From the NCBI RefSeq assembly GCF_003711515.1, contig NW_021167089.1:441296-505295 (forward strand): a DNA stretch of 64,000 nucleotides. Reading direction: 5' to 3'. The DNA is from Sodiomyces alkalinus F11. Taxonomy: Eukaryota; Ascomycota; Sordariomycetes; Glomerellales; Plectosphaerellaceae. The notes below the pieces were generated by a model. The model saw nothing but the letters and a program-made list of their open reading frames with translations, was not told the DNA's origin and searched no databases. Each line of letters begins with the position of its first letter. The first letter of the stretch is position 1. Below are positions 38,655 to 49,895 of this stretch, one piece after another. The position numbers and the translations under genes are program-made.

Positions 38655-39258
38655 AGAACTAGGAACACGAAAGGAAGTGAAGGGGCGAAGCACCGATCAA
38701 GTACGTCCCGGTTGAGAGGAATCCAGGGAAAGAAGCAGCGGACTTGGGACACGGGCGGGAAGCTGCGTTTGGGTCTGTTCCGCTAAACCCACGACCCGGA
38801 CAACTCGAGAAGAAAGGGAAGGGGGAGGAAACGTGATGGCCGCGGCGCCCAGGTTTTGGTTGCTTTTCAGATCAACAGAAGGGGGAAGTGAGGACTTGAG
38901 TTTTTGACTTTCGGTTTTTCTGCTGGTTTCGTGTGATACCTCCCTTCGGGGATCATCAGTTCCTGTAAACAGTTTCTCCTATCCGGGATGACTGCGTCTT
39001 TTCCTAGGTATTTTCTCTTGCTTTATTCCCCTTACGGCCGTAGAGCGGTTCATGAAGGTAGACTAATAATTACGCCGTCCTACGAATTTCTACGAAGTGC
39101 TCCATACATTCTACGAAATAATTAATAGCTTGGTAGTTGAATTCGAACGTCGCCTTTGAGTGCCGAGATGGGATAATCATCGCGCACCAAGGGAGTCGAG
39201 CTGGTGTTGCTTTTCTTGGAAAGGTACCTCCGTGTGTTGACACAAAACGCTCGGTAAT

Positions 39259-39266
39259 GTGACGTC
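39259..39266. promoter_or_regulatory. Perfect CRE-type palindrome TGACGTCA
   Basis: TGACGTCA, the consensus site of ATF/CREB bZIP factors, 324 bp before the ATG of the Rad51-like gene. Binding is inferred only from the match. Confidence 0.45.
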
Positions 39267-39356
39267 ACCTGTTCTGCTCGTCTCGTCGACGTAGCAGGAG
39301 GTAATTATTCGTATGACGCCCGCGTAATGGATATCAGACATTACCTAATTGTTCCA

Positions 39357-39368
39357 TCACGTGACGTC
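39357..39368. promoter_or_regulatory. Overlapping TCACGTGA and TGACGTC sites
   Basis: TCACGTGA, a palindromic E-box as bound by Cbf1/Pho4-type bHLH factors, overlaps TGACGTC, a CRE-like half site, about 220 bp before the ATG at 39590. The second bZIP-like site in one promoter makes a functional role more plausible. Confidence 0.4.
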
Positions 39369-39589
39369 GCGCCACTGCCTGGCAGTTAATTACTGGGTGC
39401 AGGACAAGCCACCAACGTCTCTCGGGATGTGTTTGACGCGAATCGTCGCGTCCAACAGAACCAAAGAACCTACTACCACATTGTTAACCATGTCAAACGT
39501 GCGACGTCCAGGCTAGAACGGTATCTGGTAGATTCTGCCTACTGCCAAGGATGTTCCACAGGAAGGGCATATGAACATTGCACGCCGAA

Positions 39590-41157
39590 ATGAATGAAGG
39601 TGACAACAGACCGCTTGGCGACATCCCTCCGCCTCCCTCATCTGGTTCGAGCACGGGGTGGCCAATCGAACCTGTATCAGCGGCTATCCTGCATTCGCGA
39701 GACATCAAGCGTCGAGACGCACTTCTGCGGCGCGGACCCGTGCGGACGGGGTGTAACGAGGTCGATGAGTACGTTCTACTTGGCGGCTTCGAGCGCGGGA
39801 GCGTGGTGGGGATTACTGCGGAAGGTGAAGCGTTTGGGATGCGGGTAAGTCGGGGATGCTGTTTTTCAGCTTGATATTACTCTCGCGTTCTCTTGTTGAT
39901 TGGCCCTTTTCCTCTCCGCGTTCTATCCTCCTCGACAATCCATGCATTGGTCCTCGCCTGACCCGGTACAAAAACAAATGGTAGCTTGCGTTCCAGGCTC
40001 TAGCGAAGGAGCTGGTGAAAGGCACGTCGACTGCTATGGTCGTCACAAACCAACCGCCTGCGACTCTACTCCCCATGCTTCGAGATGCCGTCAGGGCAGA
40101 GCTTGTCGAGGATACTACTGCTGAGCAAGAGGCCCTCCGAAGAAAGCTGAGGGGCTGCCTAGAACGGGTATCCGTGTCTCGAGTGTTTGATTTGGAGGGG
40201 TTATGGGAGGTATTGGGCGATTTGGACAAGCCTTGCGAGGAGCAGGAGCCTGTCCCTCGACGGTCGCGGGATGAAACCACTCCTGATGTTCATGCGGAGG
40301 GAGGGCTGACGGTGCTTCCGGGGACGGAGCAGCAAGGAGGAGGGAATACAGATCTCGCAGAATCTAAAATCAGGAACGCAGTAATTGCAGACAGCGAAGA
40401 CGAGGACGAGGACGAAGCCGAGGATCAAGACGAGAATGAAGAGATTTCTCCCTCGTCACCTTCCCGTTCCCCTCCCGCCATTGCAAGGCCTCCTCCTCCT
40501 CCTGCGGACCCGGCGCCGCCAGAGCCGGACCATGGCCCGGACGTCATCGTCATCACTCATTTCGCGACGCTGCTCACAGCGCTCTTCACCCGCCGCGAGA
40601 AAAAGGCGGCCCACACCTCCCTCCAGCTCCTCGCCTCGCACCTCCGTTACTTGACGCGCGGTGGCGCGTGTTCCCATCCGCTCGTTCTCATCGTCAACAC
40701 GACCACGTCCCCGGCGTCGCGGGCTTTGGAGAGGGGAACGCCGCTTCATAACCGGGGACCGTCATCTTTGTCGTCATCGTCGTCGTTGTTGAACCGCCCC
40801 CTCGATGCTACGCTGCAGTCCGTCTTCCGTCCTGCCACGTCGAAGCGCAGGAACAAGCCCGGCTTCGGACTGGTGTTTACGCAGTTGCTGGATTTGCATT
40901 TGCTGTGTACCCGTGTACCGCGCGAACGGGAGGATGCGGAGAGGCTTTATGCGCCCTTGGGCGAGCGCGAGGGCGAGCGCGAGGAGGGACGGGCGCAGGG
41001 GGAGGTGAGGTTTGTGTGGGTGGTAGAGGTGCTGCTTGACGAGATGGGAGTTTGGGAGAAGGGAGCCGCAGAGATGCCGAGGAGATCGAGGGAACAAAGA
41101 TGGGGAGCTGTGGATGTTGTTGGCGGGCTGGTTGTGGACGCGTTTGCCGCCCCGTGA
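39590..41157 (+). CDS. Degenerate RecA/Rad51-like P-loop protein
   Basis: Exons 39590-39844 and 39985-41157; 1,428 nt, 475 residues. Start: ATG 39590 is the first in-frame ATG. Seen: RTGCNEVDEYVLLGGFERGSV, which matches the region just before the Walker A loop in Rad51/RadA proteins; then GITAEGEAFGMRLAFQALA, where the Walker A Lys and Thr/Ser are absent; a long acidic linker (DSEDEDEDEAED); a hydrophobic strand VIVITHFATLLTALF where Walker B would lie; and late PGFGLVFTQLLDLHLL, like the terminal RecA-core segment of Rad51 paralogues. Known: several Rad51 paralogues (Shu-complex Psy3/Csm2, Rlp1/Rdl1) keep the fold and lose ATPase residues. A similar structural role in recombination is an inference; the sequence itself is too diverged for a named orthologue. 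Confidence 0.7.
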
Positions 41158-41683
41158 GCTGTTTCGTATATTCGGAATTAATTCTTGGCTTGATAAGGGA
41201 GTATGACCATGACCGTTGTTTAAGACGCCTGAAGGCCGAACATGGGGGCTGAAGGAAGACAATGACGCGAGACGTCGTCTGTGGTGACATTATAGAGCCG
41301 TGTCTTGGTAGGGGGTGGATGCTAAGGGACAGAGTTGTTTCCTGTTTTCCTCCTCCACTCCCCCAGCATGCCCAGTAAAGAACTCTCTAAGATACCCAAA
41401 CAATTCCTTTCATCACTGTCTCGACATCAGTTTGTCTTTAGCGGACCATGGAGTAGGTCTATATAGATCTCGACTTTGTTGCGGAATGCGTGTGCCGCTG
41501 CTATAGGAGCAGCTTTCTGATTCCTCTAAATCCGCCGTTACGTGCAGAGCTATAGCCCGTGTATACCCTATACCGTTATACCTGATATAGAATATTAAAG
41601 TATCTTGTGCTAACTACTCTTATTCCTTTCTCTCTATATATACTCCCCTTTTCATCTATATCCTAAATTGCCCCTTTCCGTCC
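41158..41683. other. Boundary from gene block to AT-rich RIP block
   Basis: The first 350 bp is normal-composition 3' sequence of the Rad51-like gene. From about 41,530 CA and TG become rare and the sequence is AT-rich up to the LTR of element 1. No gene seen. Confidence 0.6.
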
Positions 41684-41688
41684 CTCTC

Positions 41689-42052
41689 TATTAGGTGCCC
41701 CTGCCTAGGAGGTAGAGGCCGGGTATATAACGGGTTCCTGTGTGGACGAGACCGGGCTCCTGTGTTAACGTGGCCACGGCTGCCCTAGGCCGATACCACT
41801 ATACAGGGCCGTGGCCTAGGCTTAGGCGTAGATATCCGTTTACGATATCCGTTTAACTATACTAGCGTTAGCCTAGGAGTATATAGTGCTTATAAGGTAC
41901 CCCCTCCTTAGTATAGGGAGGGCAGCGATTATTCTAATTCTTTAGGACTACCTATATTCGGGCTAGCCGTGACCACTACTTAATCTACGTGTATCCCCTT
42001 TTTAGACCCTCTCGCTATTACCTTCTTACTTCTTATAACTACCTATCTAATA
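41689..42052 (+). repeat. 5' LTR of element 1
   Basis: 364 bp, beginning TATTAGGTGCCC (TA from TG) and ending CTATCTAATA (from ...ACA). It aligns with the 3' LTR along its full length; the differences seen are almost all C/T or G/A changes. Confidence 0.93.
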
Positions 42053-42239
42053 TAATAATCGCTCCACCTTTCTAAAGGGCATAAGGACTATTAAGGAGTA
42101 TTAACAGGAAAAACAATATCTTCTTACAAGAATAATAAGACCTATAGCGTGGTTAGCCCCTCCGACCTTTTACTATATATCGATAATCCCTTAGACCTAG
42201 GCGCCCCTATAATATAGGCACGATATAATTAAGGAGTGC

Positions 42240-45200
42240 CTTAGACGGAGATAGATCTTAATCCCTACGCTTAGTCCCCTTAGCGCGTAGCACCCCCTAT
42301 TACCCCTGCCCTATCCCGACTATCCTGCCTACCCTATCCTTATAAGGGTATCCCCCACGACTAGCTAACCGATATATAGGTTAGGGAACGGATTAAGTGG
42401 TTTAAGGCGTTAGAGGCGCGGAAGCATAAACTTAACCGACTTATCGCCCTTAAAGCCGCTAGGGCTAGTCCCCTAACTATAAACTATCCTAACCTTAACG
42501 GCCGTGCTATTATACGATAACGTATCGCGGAGCCCCGTTACTCTATTCTAGATACCTAGTCCTCTATCCCTTCTTCTTCTATTATTTAGGGCCACGTTAA
42601 TACTAATCCCCCCCGGACTATTACTAGATCCAGGACTAATTCCTTATAGGCGAAGGTTAACTACGCGGTCCCTAAGTAAAACGGCGAGTTATAGATAAAA
42701 TACCGGATATTCATCTAGGAGGTAAAGTAACGGTTTATAATCGACCCTAACGGCCTTCCTAATAACGCCTTAAAGAACTATTACGTTATAGCCTCCCTAC
42801 CGAACTACCTTAAAGAAAGATAATAATCTTACCTCCGGCACGCCTACGATAATAACTCGTCCTAGGTTACCTAGGGGGCCCTAGAAACCTGGTTAGGTAA
42901 GCAGGTCGATAATTATAATACGCGTTTACTTAAGGTCGCCCTATAAATATAAACCAACGACTATTCGGACTAAAAGCCCGGCAAACCCTTTATAAAGTTT
43001 ATCTAGCAGTAGGAAGCCCTAGAAGCGGAACTCTCTAATCGCCTGCCGGACTAATAGCGGATCTGGATAGTCCTTATAAGAGTCCTACCCCTGATCCGGG
43101 ATTATATCTTATCCATATATAGAACCCCGAAAACCTACCTAGAATATAATAAGGAGTATAAAAGAGCTAAGCAATCAAAAATCAAGCTCCTAGTAGAGGG
43201 GTAGTAACCGAATACCCCCCGTACTAGCTATAGCTAAGGAACCCTCCTTAGAATAACGGCGACTTTAAACCCCTCTAGAACTACTAAGAATATAAGAGAA
43301 CTATAGTATTAGGCTAGCCCTCCTTATACTCTAATTAAACTTATTATATACTTTAACTATAACTAAAAGGGTTATTATACTAGTACTTACCCCTCTCCTA
43401 CTTATACTAATCTAAATAAACTACCTATTTCGCCGATACGCCTAATAGTAGGTCGCGTAGTAGGCGAGATAGCCTAGGAACTAACCTCGCCTTAAGCGGT
43501 GGCCGCTACTACTATACCGGTAAAAGCGCGTGTCTCCCTTTATTAAGGCAGATAATAGGTATAGACCCTGGCTCTCCTGGATAGGGGAGCCGATATTAAC
43601 GTTTTAGACTAATCCCTTCTAGGTCCCGACTAGGTCCCCTCTAGACTACCCCTCTTTTTATCCTGGATCACGGAGGGATAAAAGAAATCCACCCTCGGCT
43701 TAGTTACTAGACTTATCTTCGCGACCGACCGATAGTAATAAAGAAAAGTATAACGCGTTAAATTTTACGTTATAAACCTAGACCCTAAAGGCTCTTGAAT
43801 TATCCTAGGACGACCCTAGCTAGTAGCCGTTAACCCTATAGTCGATTAGTAAACTAGTACCTAGAATTACTCTTTAGAACGCTCTAACCTCTATATTATC
43901 TCGAGCCGATAAGAATTACGGAAAGCTATAAGGGAGGCCGTAATAGTTTTAACCCTATCCTTCTTTATACTAGTCTAATACATAGCTAGGGTAGGCCTTA
44001 ATCTTAACCCATATCCTCCTAATCCACTGGCCCCCCCTAAGCCGGCTATCCTCCCTAAACTATACTAAGATTTCGCTAACGTATTCAATATCGATAATAC
44101 CGGACGGCTCCCCGCCTACTAATAATAGGACCACGTAATTCAAATTAAGGAAGGGAAAAAGCCCCCTTTTAGCCCTATCTACCCCCTAGCCGTATAAGAG
44201 CTTAAGGTCCTCCGTTAGTATATCTAAGACGCCGTCCGTAAGGGTTAGATCCGATTATCGTTTAGTTCTTACGGGGCCCTTATCCTATTCGTCCCTAAGA
44301 AGGGTAGTAAGCTATGCCTTTACGTGGACTATAGGGGATTAAATAAGGTGCCTATTAAAGATCGTACCCTGCTACTACTAATTTATAAGATCCTGGACCG
44401 TTTATCCTTAGCGTAGTATTATACTAAGCTAGACCTTAAGGACGCTTATTACCGGCTCCGGATTAGCACGGGTAATAAATAGAAAACGGCCTTCCGCACG
44501 AAATACGGCTACTTCGAATACCTTATAATACCCTTTAGCCTAACTAATACCCCCGCGAGTTTCTAATAATATATTAACTAAGCCCTTACCGGATACGTCG
44601 ATATAATCTATATTATATACCTAGACGATATCCTTATCTATAGTAATAGCCTAGAAGACTACCGAAAGTATGTATATTAGGTCCTGGCTAGGCTCCGGAA
44701 ATAGTCCCTCTACGCTAACCCCGATAAATACGAATTTAAGACTTATAACGTGGAATTCCTTAGTTTTATCTATAGCCTTAACGGGGTACGTATAGACCCT
44801 AGTCGTGTTAAGGCTATCCGGGATTAGGAAGCGCTTAATAGTATTAAGAAAATCTAAATCTTCCTCGGGTTTACTAGGTTCTATAAACGCTTTATTAAAA
44901 ACTATTTTAACGTAGCTACCCCCCTTACCGACCTCTTAAAAGGTGCCTAGTCCGGGCTTCTACGCCTTTCCTTATATACCGGTACCGTATTTAAATAGTT
45001 AAAACTAGTATTCTAGGACGCCCCGGTACTATAATATTTTAACTCTGCACTACCTATACGTGTTAAACCCGATACCTCTATATTTACTATTAGCGCGGTA
45101 ATAAGCTAGTAAGAAGATAGTTTATAGAGACCCGTCGTGTTTATATCTTAAACGTTATGTGGCGTAGAGCTAAATTATAGTACGCCTGATTCTAAGCTAA

Positions 45201-47110
45201 TAGTAATAATCGAATCGTTTCGGATATAGCGGTACTATATCGCTTATAGTTAGAGTCCCGTCGTAGTCCTAATAGACTACCTAAACTATCGTTACCTGCT
45301 TAATAAGCTAAAACTAAAAGGGTAGTACGCCCGATAGCTAGAAAAACTAGCCCCTTTTAATTTCGAGATTAGGTATAGGCCCGGTACGTTAAACCCCGCT
45401 AATAGCCTCTTACAGAAGCCGTAGTATACCCCCTACGAACGGTCCTTAATCGCTAATCGGACCTATACCGTAGAGTTATTCTTTAAGAAGTTTATCCTCG
45501 CCGTGATTAGCACGGGAACCGTACAGGACCCCGATATACCTATAGTATCGATAAACCTAGATATACCTATAACTAGGGCATCGACGGACCTAGTTATGCC
45601 TATAGCGCTAATGGACCTTACCCTAGTAGAAGAGGTTATTAAGGCGTAAGCGGAAGATCTCTTTTATAACCGGTAGTAAGAGGCCCACGGCGACGTGGCT
45701 ATAAAGGGATACTAGTTAAGAGACGTTAAGGGCGTCCTCCATTTTAAGGGATAAGCATTCGTGCTAAACTATTCGGGGCTACGAGATAAAATACTATTAA
45801 CATTCTATAATAAACCTAGTGCTAGTTATTATAGGGTCGCGCGTACCGTGAAGCGCGTATCGGACTTCTACTTTTAGGACTATCTCCCTTAAGATATTAG
45901 AAACTTTATGCCTACCTGCGTGGTATACTAATAAATAAAACTATAGTATTATAAGCCGTATAGCGAGCTACCGAGTCTTCCTATCCTAGATTATCTTTTC
46001 GCGGAGATTTCGATTAACTTTATCACGGGACTACCGCCTATCTATAATAGGGGCAGGAAATATAACGCGATTCTTATTATCGTTTATCGTCTAATAAAGT
46101 ATTCGTTATATATCCTTATAAGTAGTAGCCTGGCTGCTAAGGGACTTATGGATACGTTATAGTATTATATTTTCCGAACCTTTAGGGTCCCTAATAGGAT
46201 TATATCGGACTAAGGGTCCTTATTTACGAGCCGTTTTTAGGCTACTCTTTACTGCTATTTCGGTACTAAATAACGCTTATCCACGGCGTGGCACCTATAG
46301 ACTAATAGCTAGATAGAAAGATAGAACCAGAATATAGAATACTACCTTAGAGTCTTTTACTCCTAGGAATAGGATAACTAGATAGACCGCTTACCCTTTA
46401 CGGAATTTATTTATAACACGGCGTGGTACTCCGCTATACGATAAATACCCGCGGACGTATTAATAGGGTATAATCCGAGAGGCCCTAATAAAGTATATCT
46501 GTCTAGGGCGGGGGAGACTCGTTTAGCTAAGGCTAAGACACGCGCGGAGTAACTCGTGGCTAGCCGCCGCTCCTTTATAGACTTAATTAAAAAAGCCTAA
46601 GAAACGTATAAACGATACTATAATAACAGGAGGACCTAAAGATAATTTACGGTTAACGAATACGTCTTACTCTTCACGAAGAATATCCGATAGCGTAGGC
46701 CTTCGAAGAAACTTAGCGATAAGTTTATCAGACTATATAAAATCACTAAGATTATAGGTATATATAGACTAGTATATTAACTCGCCCCCCCGAAGACTAT
46801 AAGAATCTATAACGTTTTCCTTATCTCTTTACTAGAACTATAAAGGACCCGCGATAGAAAGGTGCCCGAATTATAGAATATTAATATAAAACCGGACTCT
46901 AACGAATATAAGGTTAAAGTAATCTTAAACTACCGTTACTAAGAGAGACGGCGCTAATACCTTAGTAAATAGGCCGGCTACGATAACGAGGAGAATATAT
47001 AGGAGCCTAAACATAACGTGCTGGATAAGCCTATTACCACTTACTTTAAGTAAAAGCTTAATATAGCGGGAGTATTATAGAACTAGGATATAACTAGAGT
47101 ACCGCCGGAC
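42240..47110 (+). pseudogene. Gag-pol polyprotein of element 1, RIP-inactivated
   Basis: Boundaries approximate. The same frame (codons starting at positions equal to 2 modulo 3) carries every recognised piece: a CCHC-like zinc-knuckle remnant at about 43352-43390 with Cys/His changed to Tyr; protease LLDRGADIN at about 43574; reverse transcriptase with KLCLYVDYRGLNK (44309), KLDLKDAYYRL and YLDDILIYS (44618); an RNase H region to about 45400; integrase around 45980-46560 (PILDYLFAEISINFITG); and a chromodomain at about 46930-47030 whose YL-K-AGYDNEEN-EP pattern is broken by TAG at expected Trp/Gln codons. No frameshift is seen from zinc knuckle to chromodomain, so gag and pol appear fused. 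Dozens of TAA/TAG codons make it non-functional. Confidence 0.9.
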
Positions 47111-47352
47111 CACGATATACCTAAAGCACCGCACTATAACTAGCCCGTTAAGTCTCCCCTCTTTATCCCTTTTCGATCTACTCCCCTTAAGTAGTTAAGC
47201 GTTTCCTTTTTTTCTATCCTTTTTTCCTCACTTTCTATCTCCTCTCCTTAGGCGGCTATATAGTTATAAGTCATGACGGGACTATTAAGGGGGTATAATT
47301 AAAGTAGTAAGCGGGCGTACCCTATAAGTTATATTAAAAACAAAAAAAAAAA

Positions 47353-47610
47353 GATCCTCTGTATATACCTTTAACTACCTATTATAGCTATAGATCCTCG
47401 GTATAACCCTTACCGAATCCTCCGTATATACCTTTAACCGCCTACTATAATTATAGATCCTTAGCGTAACCCCTATTTAATCCTCCTTATATACCTTTAA
47501 CCGCCTACTATAATTATAGGTCCTCGGCGTAATCCCTACTTAATCCTCCGTTTATACCTTTAACCACCTACTAGAGCTATAGATCCTCGGTATAACCCTT
47601 ACCTACTAGG
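47353..47610. repeat. 63-bp tandem repeat in element 1
   Basis: Unit starts at 47393, 47456, 47519 and 47582, exactly 63 bp apart, with a shortened first copy at 47353 and a diverging last one. As 63 is 21 codons, the array keeps frame; read on the minus strand it gives 21-residue repeats with VVKGI/AVKGI and GYxxDL, all in the frame of the antisense ORF. Confidence 0.88.
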
Positions 47611-48062
47611 GATACCTACTACGGTTATGGATTATCGGTATAACCCTTTAACTCTAAGTCTAAGGGTATAAGTGCCCGAGGGCCCTCCCCGTTTTCCTTT
47701 ATATATACCTTACTCTGCCCCGTAATAGTAACGCTTCTACTTATATAGGTATTATCCCCTTCTACCTCTTACCCGTTAATGGACGGCGTGTTATCTAAGA
47801 GAATAATAGGAGGCTTAGCCTTCTACTGCTTTTTCTTTTTTGGTAAGGGTATTAAAGGCGTTATCTTCTTAGGCGTGCCCTTCTTCTTAGCCGGCGCCTT
47901 CTTCTTTAGCGCGGGGGTAAGCGTCGCGGGCTCGGACTTAGGGATATCGTACGGATTAGGCGGGCCTTAGAAAGTATTACCCTTATCGGCGAATAGGTCG
48001 GAGGGCGTAAAGGCGGGCGGAGGGATATCTAGCTACGGAATAGAAGGAGGAAGAGGAAGGGA

Positions 48063-48272
48063 AGGTGGTATATTAAGAGGTGGTATATTAAGAGGTGGTA
48101 TATTAAGAGGTGGTATATTAAGAGGTGGTATATTAAGAGGTGGTATATTAAGAGGTGNNNNNNNNNNAGGTGGTATATTAAGAGGTGGTATATTAAGAGG
48201 TGGTATATTAAGAGGTGGTATATTAAGAGGTGGTATATTAAGAGGTGGTATATTAAGAGGTGGTGTATTAAA
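48063..48272. repeat. 15-bp minisatellite, 14 units including a gap
   Basis: Unit AGGTGGTATATTAAG, nearly identical copies, on the minus strand coding the pentapeptide PLNIP in frame. The unit phase is kept through the 10-N gap, but the true copy number is unknown. The copies are far more alike than the rest of the RIP-worn element. Confidence 0.92.
48158..48167. other. Assembly gap (10 N) in the minisatellite
   Basis: Ten N within the 15-bp array; probably a placeholder for an array too repetitive to assemble. Confidence 0.98.
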
Positions 48273-49003
48273 AGGGGGGACTACCAGGGGGTTATACGCT
48301 ATACTAATAATAACCCTCTTAAAGGCGACGGCGAGGCGTTCCTGCACGGCTATTTACCGATCCTATTAATCGATATACCGGTAAAGCGATAATACTAAAT
48401 CCTAGAGAGACTTAAGGATTTCGTCCGCTATTTTCTAGCGGGCGTCGTTAACTTCTTCCTTTACCCGATAAGCGGTATAAGACTTATCGGCGGCGGTAAA
48501 GGTTATCTCCCTCTTAAGCTTACCTAGCGAGGCCTTAAGGATATTCTAGCACTCTATAGCTATAGTCTACGACACGGTTAGTATACGCCTATATTAGGTT
48601 CCCCCCCTAAAAAGAACTTACGTGACGGCTATTATTAAGGCTATCCTTAGTAGTAGCGACGATAAGGACCTTCTATAACTAAATAGCCGCGTTACGGCCC
48701 GTGGTAAGAAGCTTATTATAATAACGACTATTATGCCTAAAGTAAAAGGTATACTTAGCAGAGATTATACCGGAGTGCCGGCACGACTCGAACCATAGGC
48801 GAGATGTTTTATTACTAAAATTAATCTTAGCTAGCTAGCCGGCGTAGCGGGAATAAGGGTCCCTAAGGGTTAACCCCCCGGAGGCCCCTTCCCTAATATC
48901 CACCACCTTTTAATAAGGAGTAGTCGACGACGACGATACTATAGCCGTCGCCGTCTTACATTTCTTAGAAGCGCTACTAGCTACTAGCTTAGAGGCCGGC
49001 CGC

Positions 49004-49045
<42 letters not shown>

Positions 49046-49489
49046 GTCTCCTTAGGAGGTATAATAGCGGTAGTCGATAAGGCTATACGAGATAGTTAGC
49101 GAAGCCGTGTAACTGGTTTTTCCCCTAAAACGGAGAAACGTTAAAAGGATACTTATAAGATAATAGGGAAATTATAAGAATAATAAAGCTTTAACACGTT
49201 ATTAACTATTAGCCCTGGTTCCTATAAGGAAAATACTATAAGGGTTAACTTACTATACACTACGGATATCACGAAGAAAATCGGTAAAATCGGAAGCGTA
49301 AAGAGAAAAAAAAAAAGGAAAAAGAAAAGAGGAAGATAGAGTAGGGAGGCGTTAAGGAAGATATCCCCTAAAAGGGTAGAAGGTTGTTATTCCTGCCTAT
49401 AAAAAAGACATAAGGGCGAAAAGAGCACCGTTCCTGCTTATAAAGAAGAAAGGAGATAAATTTCTATTTTTAGATATATTATATAATTA

Positions 49490-49622
49490 GCGCCGGTTCT
49501 TTATATAGATCAAAGGGATATCGGCGCCGGCTTTTTATTTAGATTAAAGGAATATCGGCGCCGGTTCTTTATTTAGATTAAAAGGATACCGGCGCCGGTT
49601 CTTTATACGGATTAAAGGGAGG
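49490..49622. repeat. 34-bp tandem repeat near the 3' LTR of element 1
   Basis: Four units starting at 49490, 49524, 49558 and 49592, each beginning GCGCCGG and followed by an AT-rich part (TTTATTTAGATTAAA). Each junction makes GGCGCCGG-type palindromes. Located between the antisense ORF and the 3' LTR. Length not divisible by three, so not coding. Confidence 0.88.
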
Positions 49623-49895
49623 CTAACGCTAGCTATAGTATAGGAGTAAGGTATTAGGAATAGAACCACGACGGGACTATAACGGGGTCGTGTACGGGAT
49701 TAAGGATAAAAGGACTATAGGATTATAGTAAGGGACTAAGGATAGGACTATAACGGGACTATAACGGGGTTATATATGGGATCGATAATAAAAGGATAGT
49801 GGGAATATATACCGACGCCAGGTATAGTCGGGAAAAGTGGCTCTATCTGGCACTAACCGCTCCTAAGGATAGGAGTACTCTAGGGGAGGTTACCC

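Larger units (their letters stand above)
38655..39589. other. Intergenic region, Pal1 3' end to Rad51-like gene
   Basis: Pal1 3' UTR followed by the promoter of the Rad51-like gene. It holds short TAATTATT/ACGAAGT-type words at about 39060-39125 and 39299-39310, and the two palindromic sites listed separately. No gene seen. Confidence 0.6.
47334..49140 (-). pseudogene. Antisense accessory ORF of element 1, RIP-damaged
   Basis: Minus-strand frame opposite to gag-pol, between pol and the 3' LTR; ends approximate (about 600 codons). In reading order: a start region near 49086 (ATA where ATG would be expected), 13 consecutive Asn codons (49044-49006), a basic stretch KRPASK...SKKCK, a predicted helical region, the (PLNIP)n array, then a Lys-rich segment PALKKKAPAKKK, then four 21-residue repeats, ending at TAA 47334-47336. 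Interrupting stops are TAA/TAG at positions that would fit Gln or Trp. One single-base shift is needed in a run of seven G (48601-48607). A 315-nt piece (48033-48347) has no stop at all. Both tandem arrays have unit lengths divisible by three and stay in frame, which supports coding. The product is not recognised. Caveat: RIP removes TG, so lack of TGA is weak evidence by itself. Confidence 0.6.

Noticed and set aside
47779..47970. 63-codon plus-strand hydrophobic frame
   Set aside because: It is the reverse reading of the Lys-rich segment of the antisense ORF, whose frame joins the flanking repeats.
48063..48272. Regular array that could be mistaken for CRISPR
   Set aside because: Head-to-tail 15-bp units without spacers in a eukaryotic retroelement.
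48780..48800. Minus-strand GGTTCGAGTC followed by GC-rich sequence, like a tRNA 3' end
   Set aside because: No cloverleaf partner upstream; it lies within the antisense ORF of element 1.
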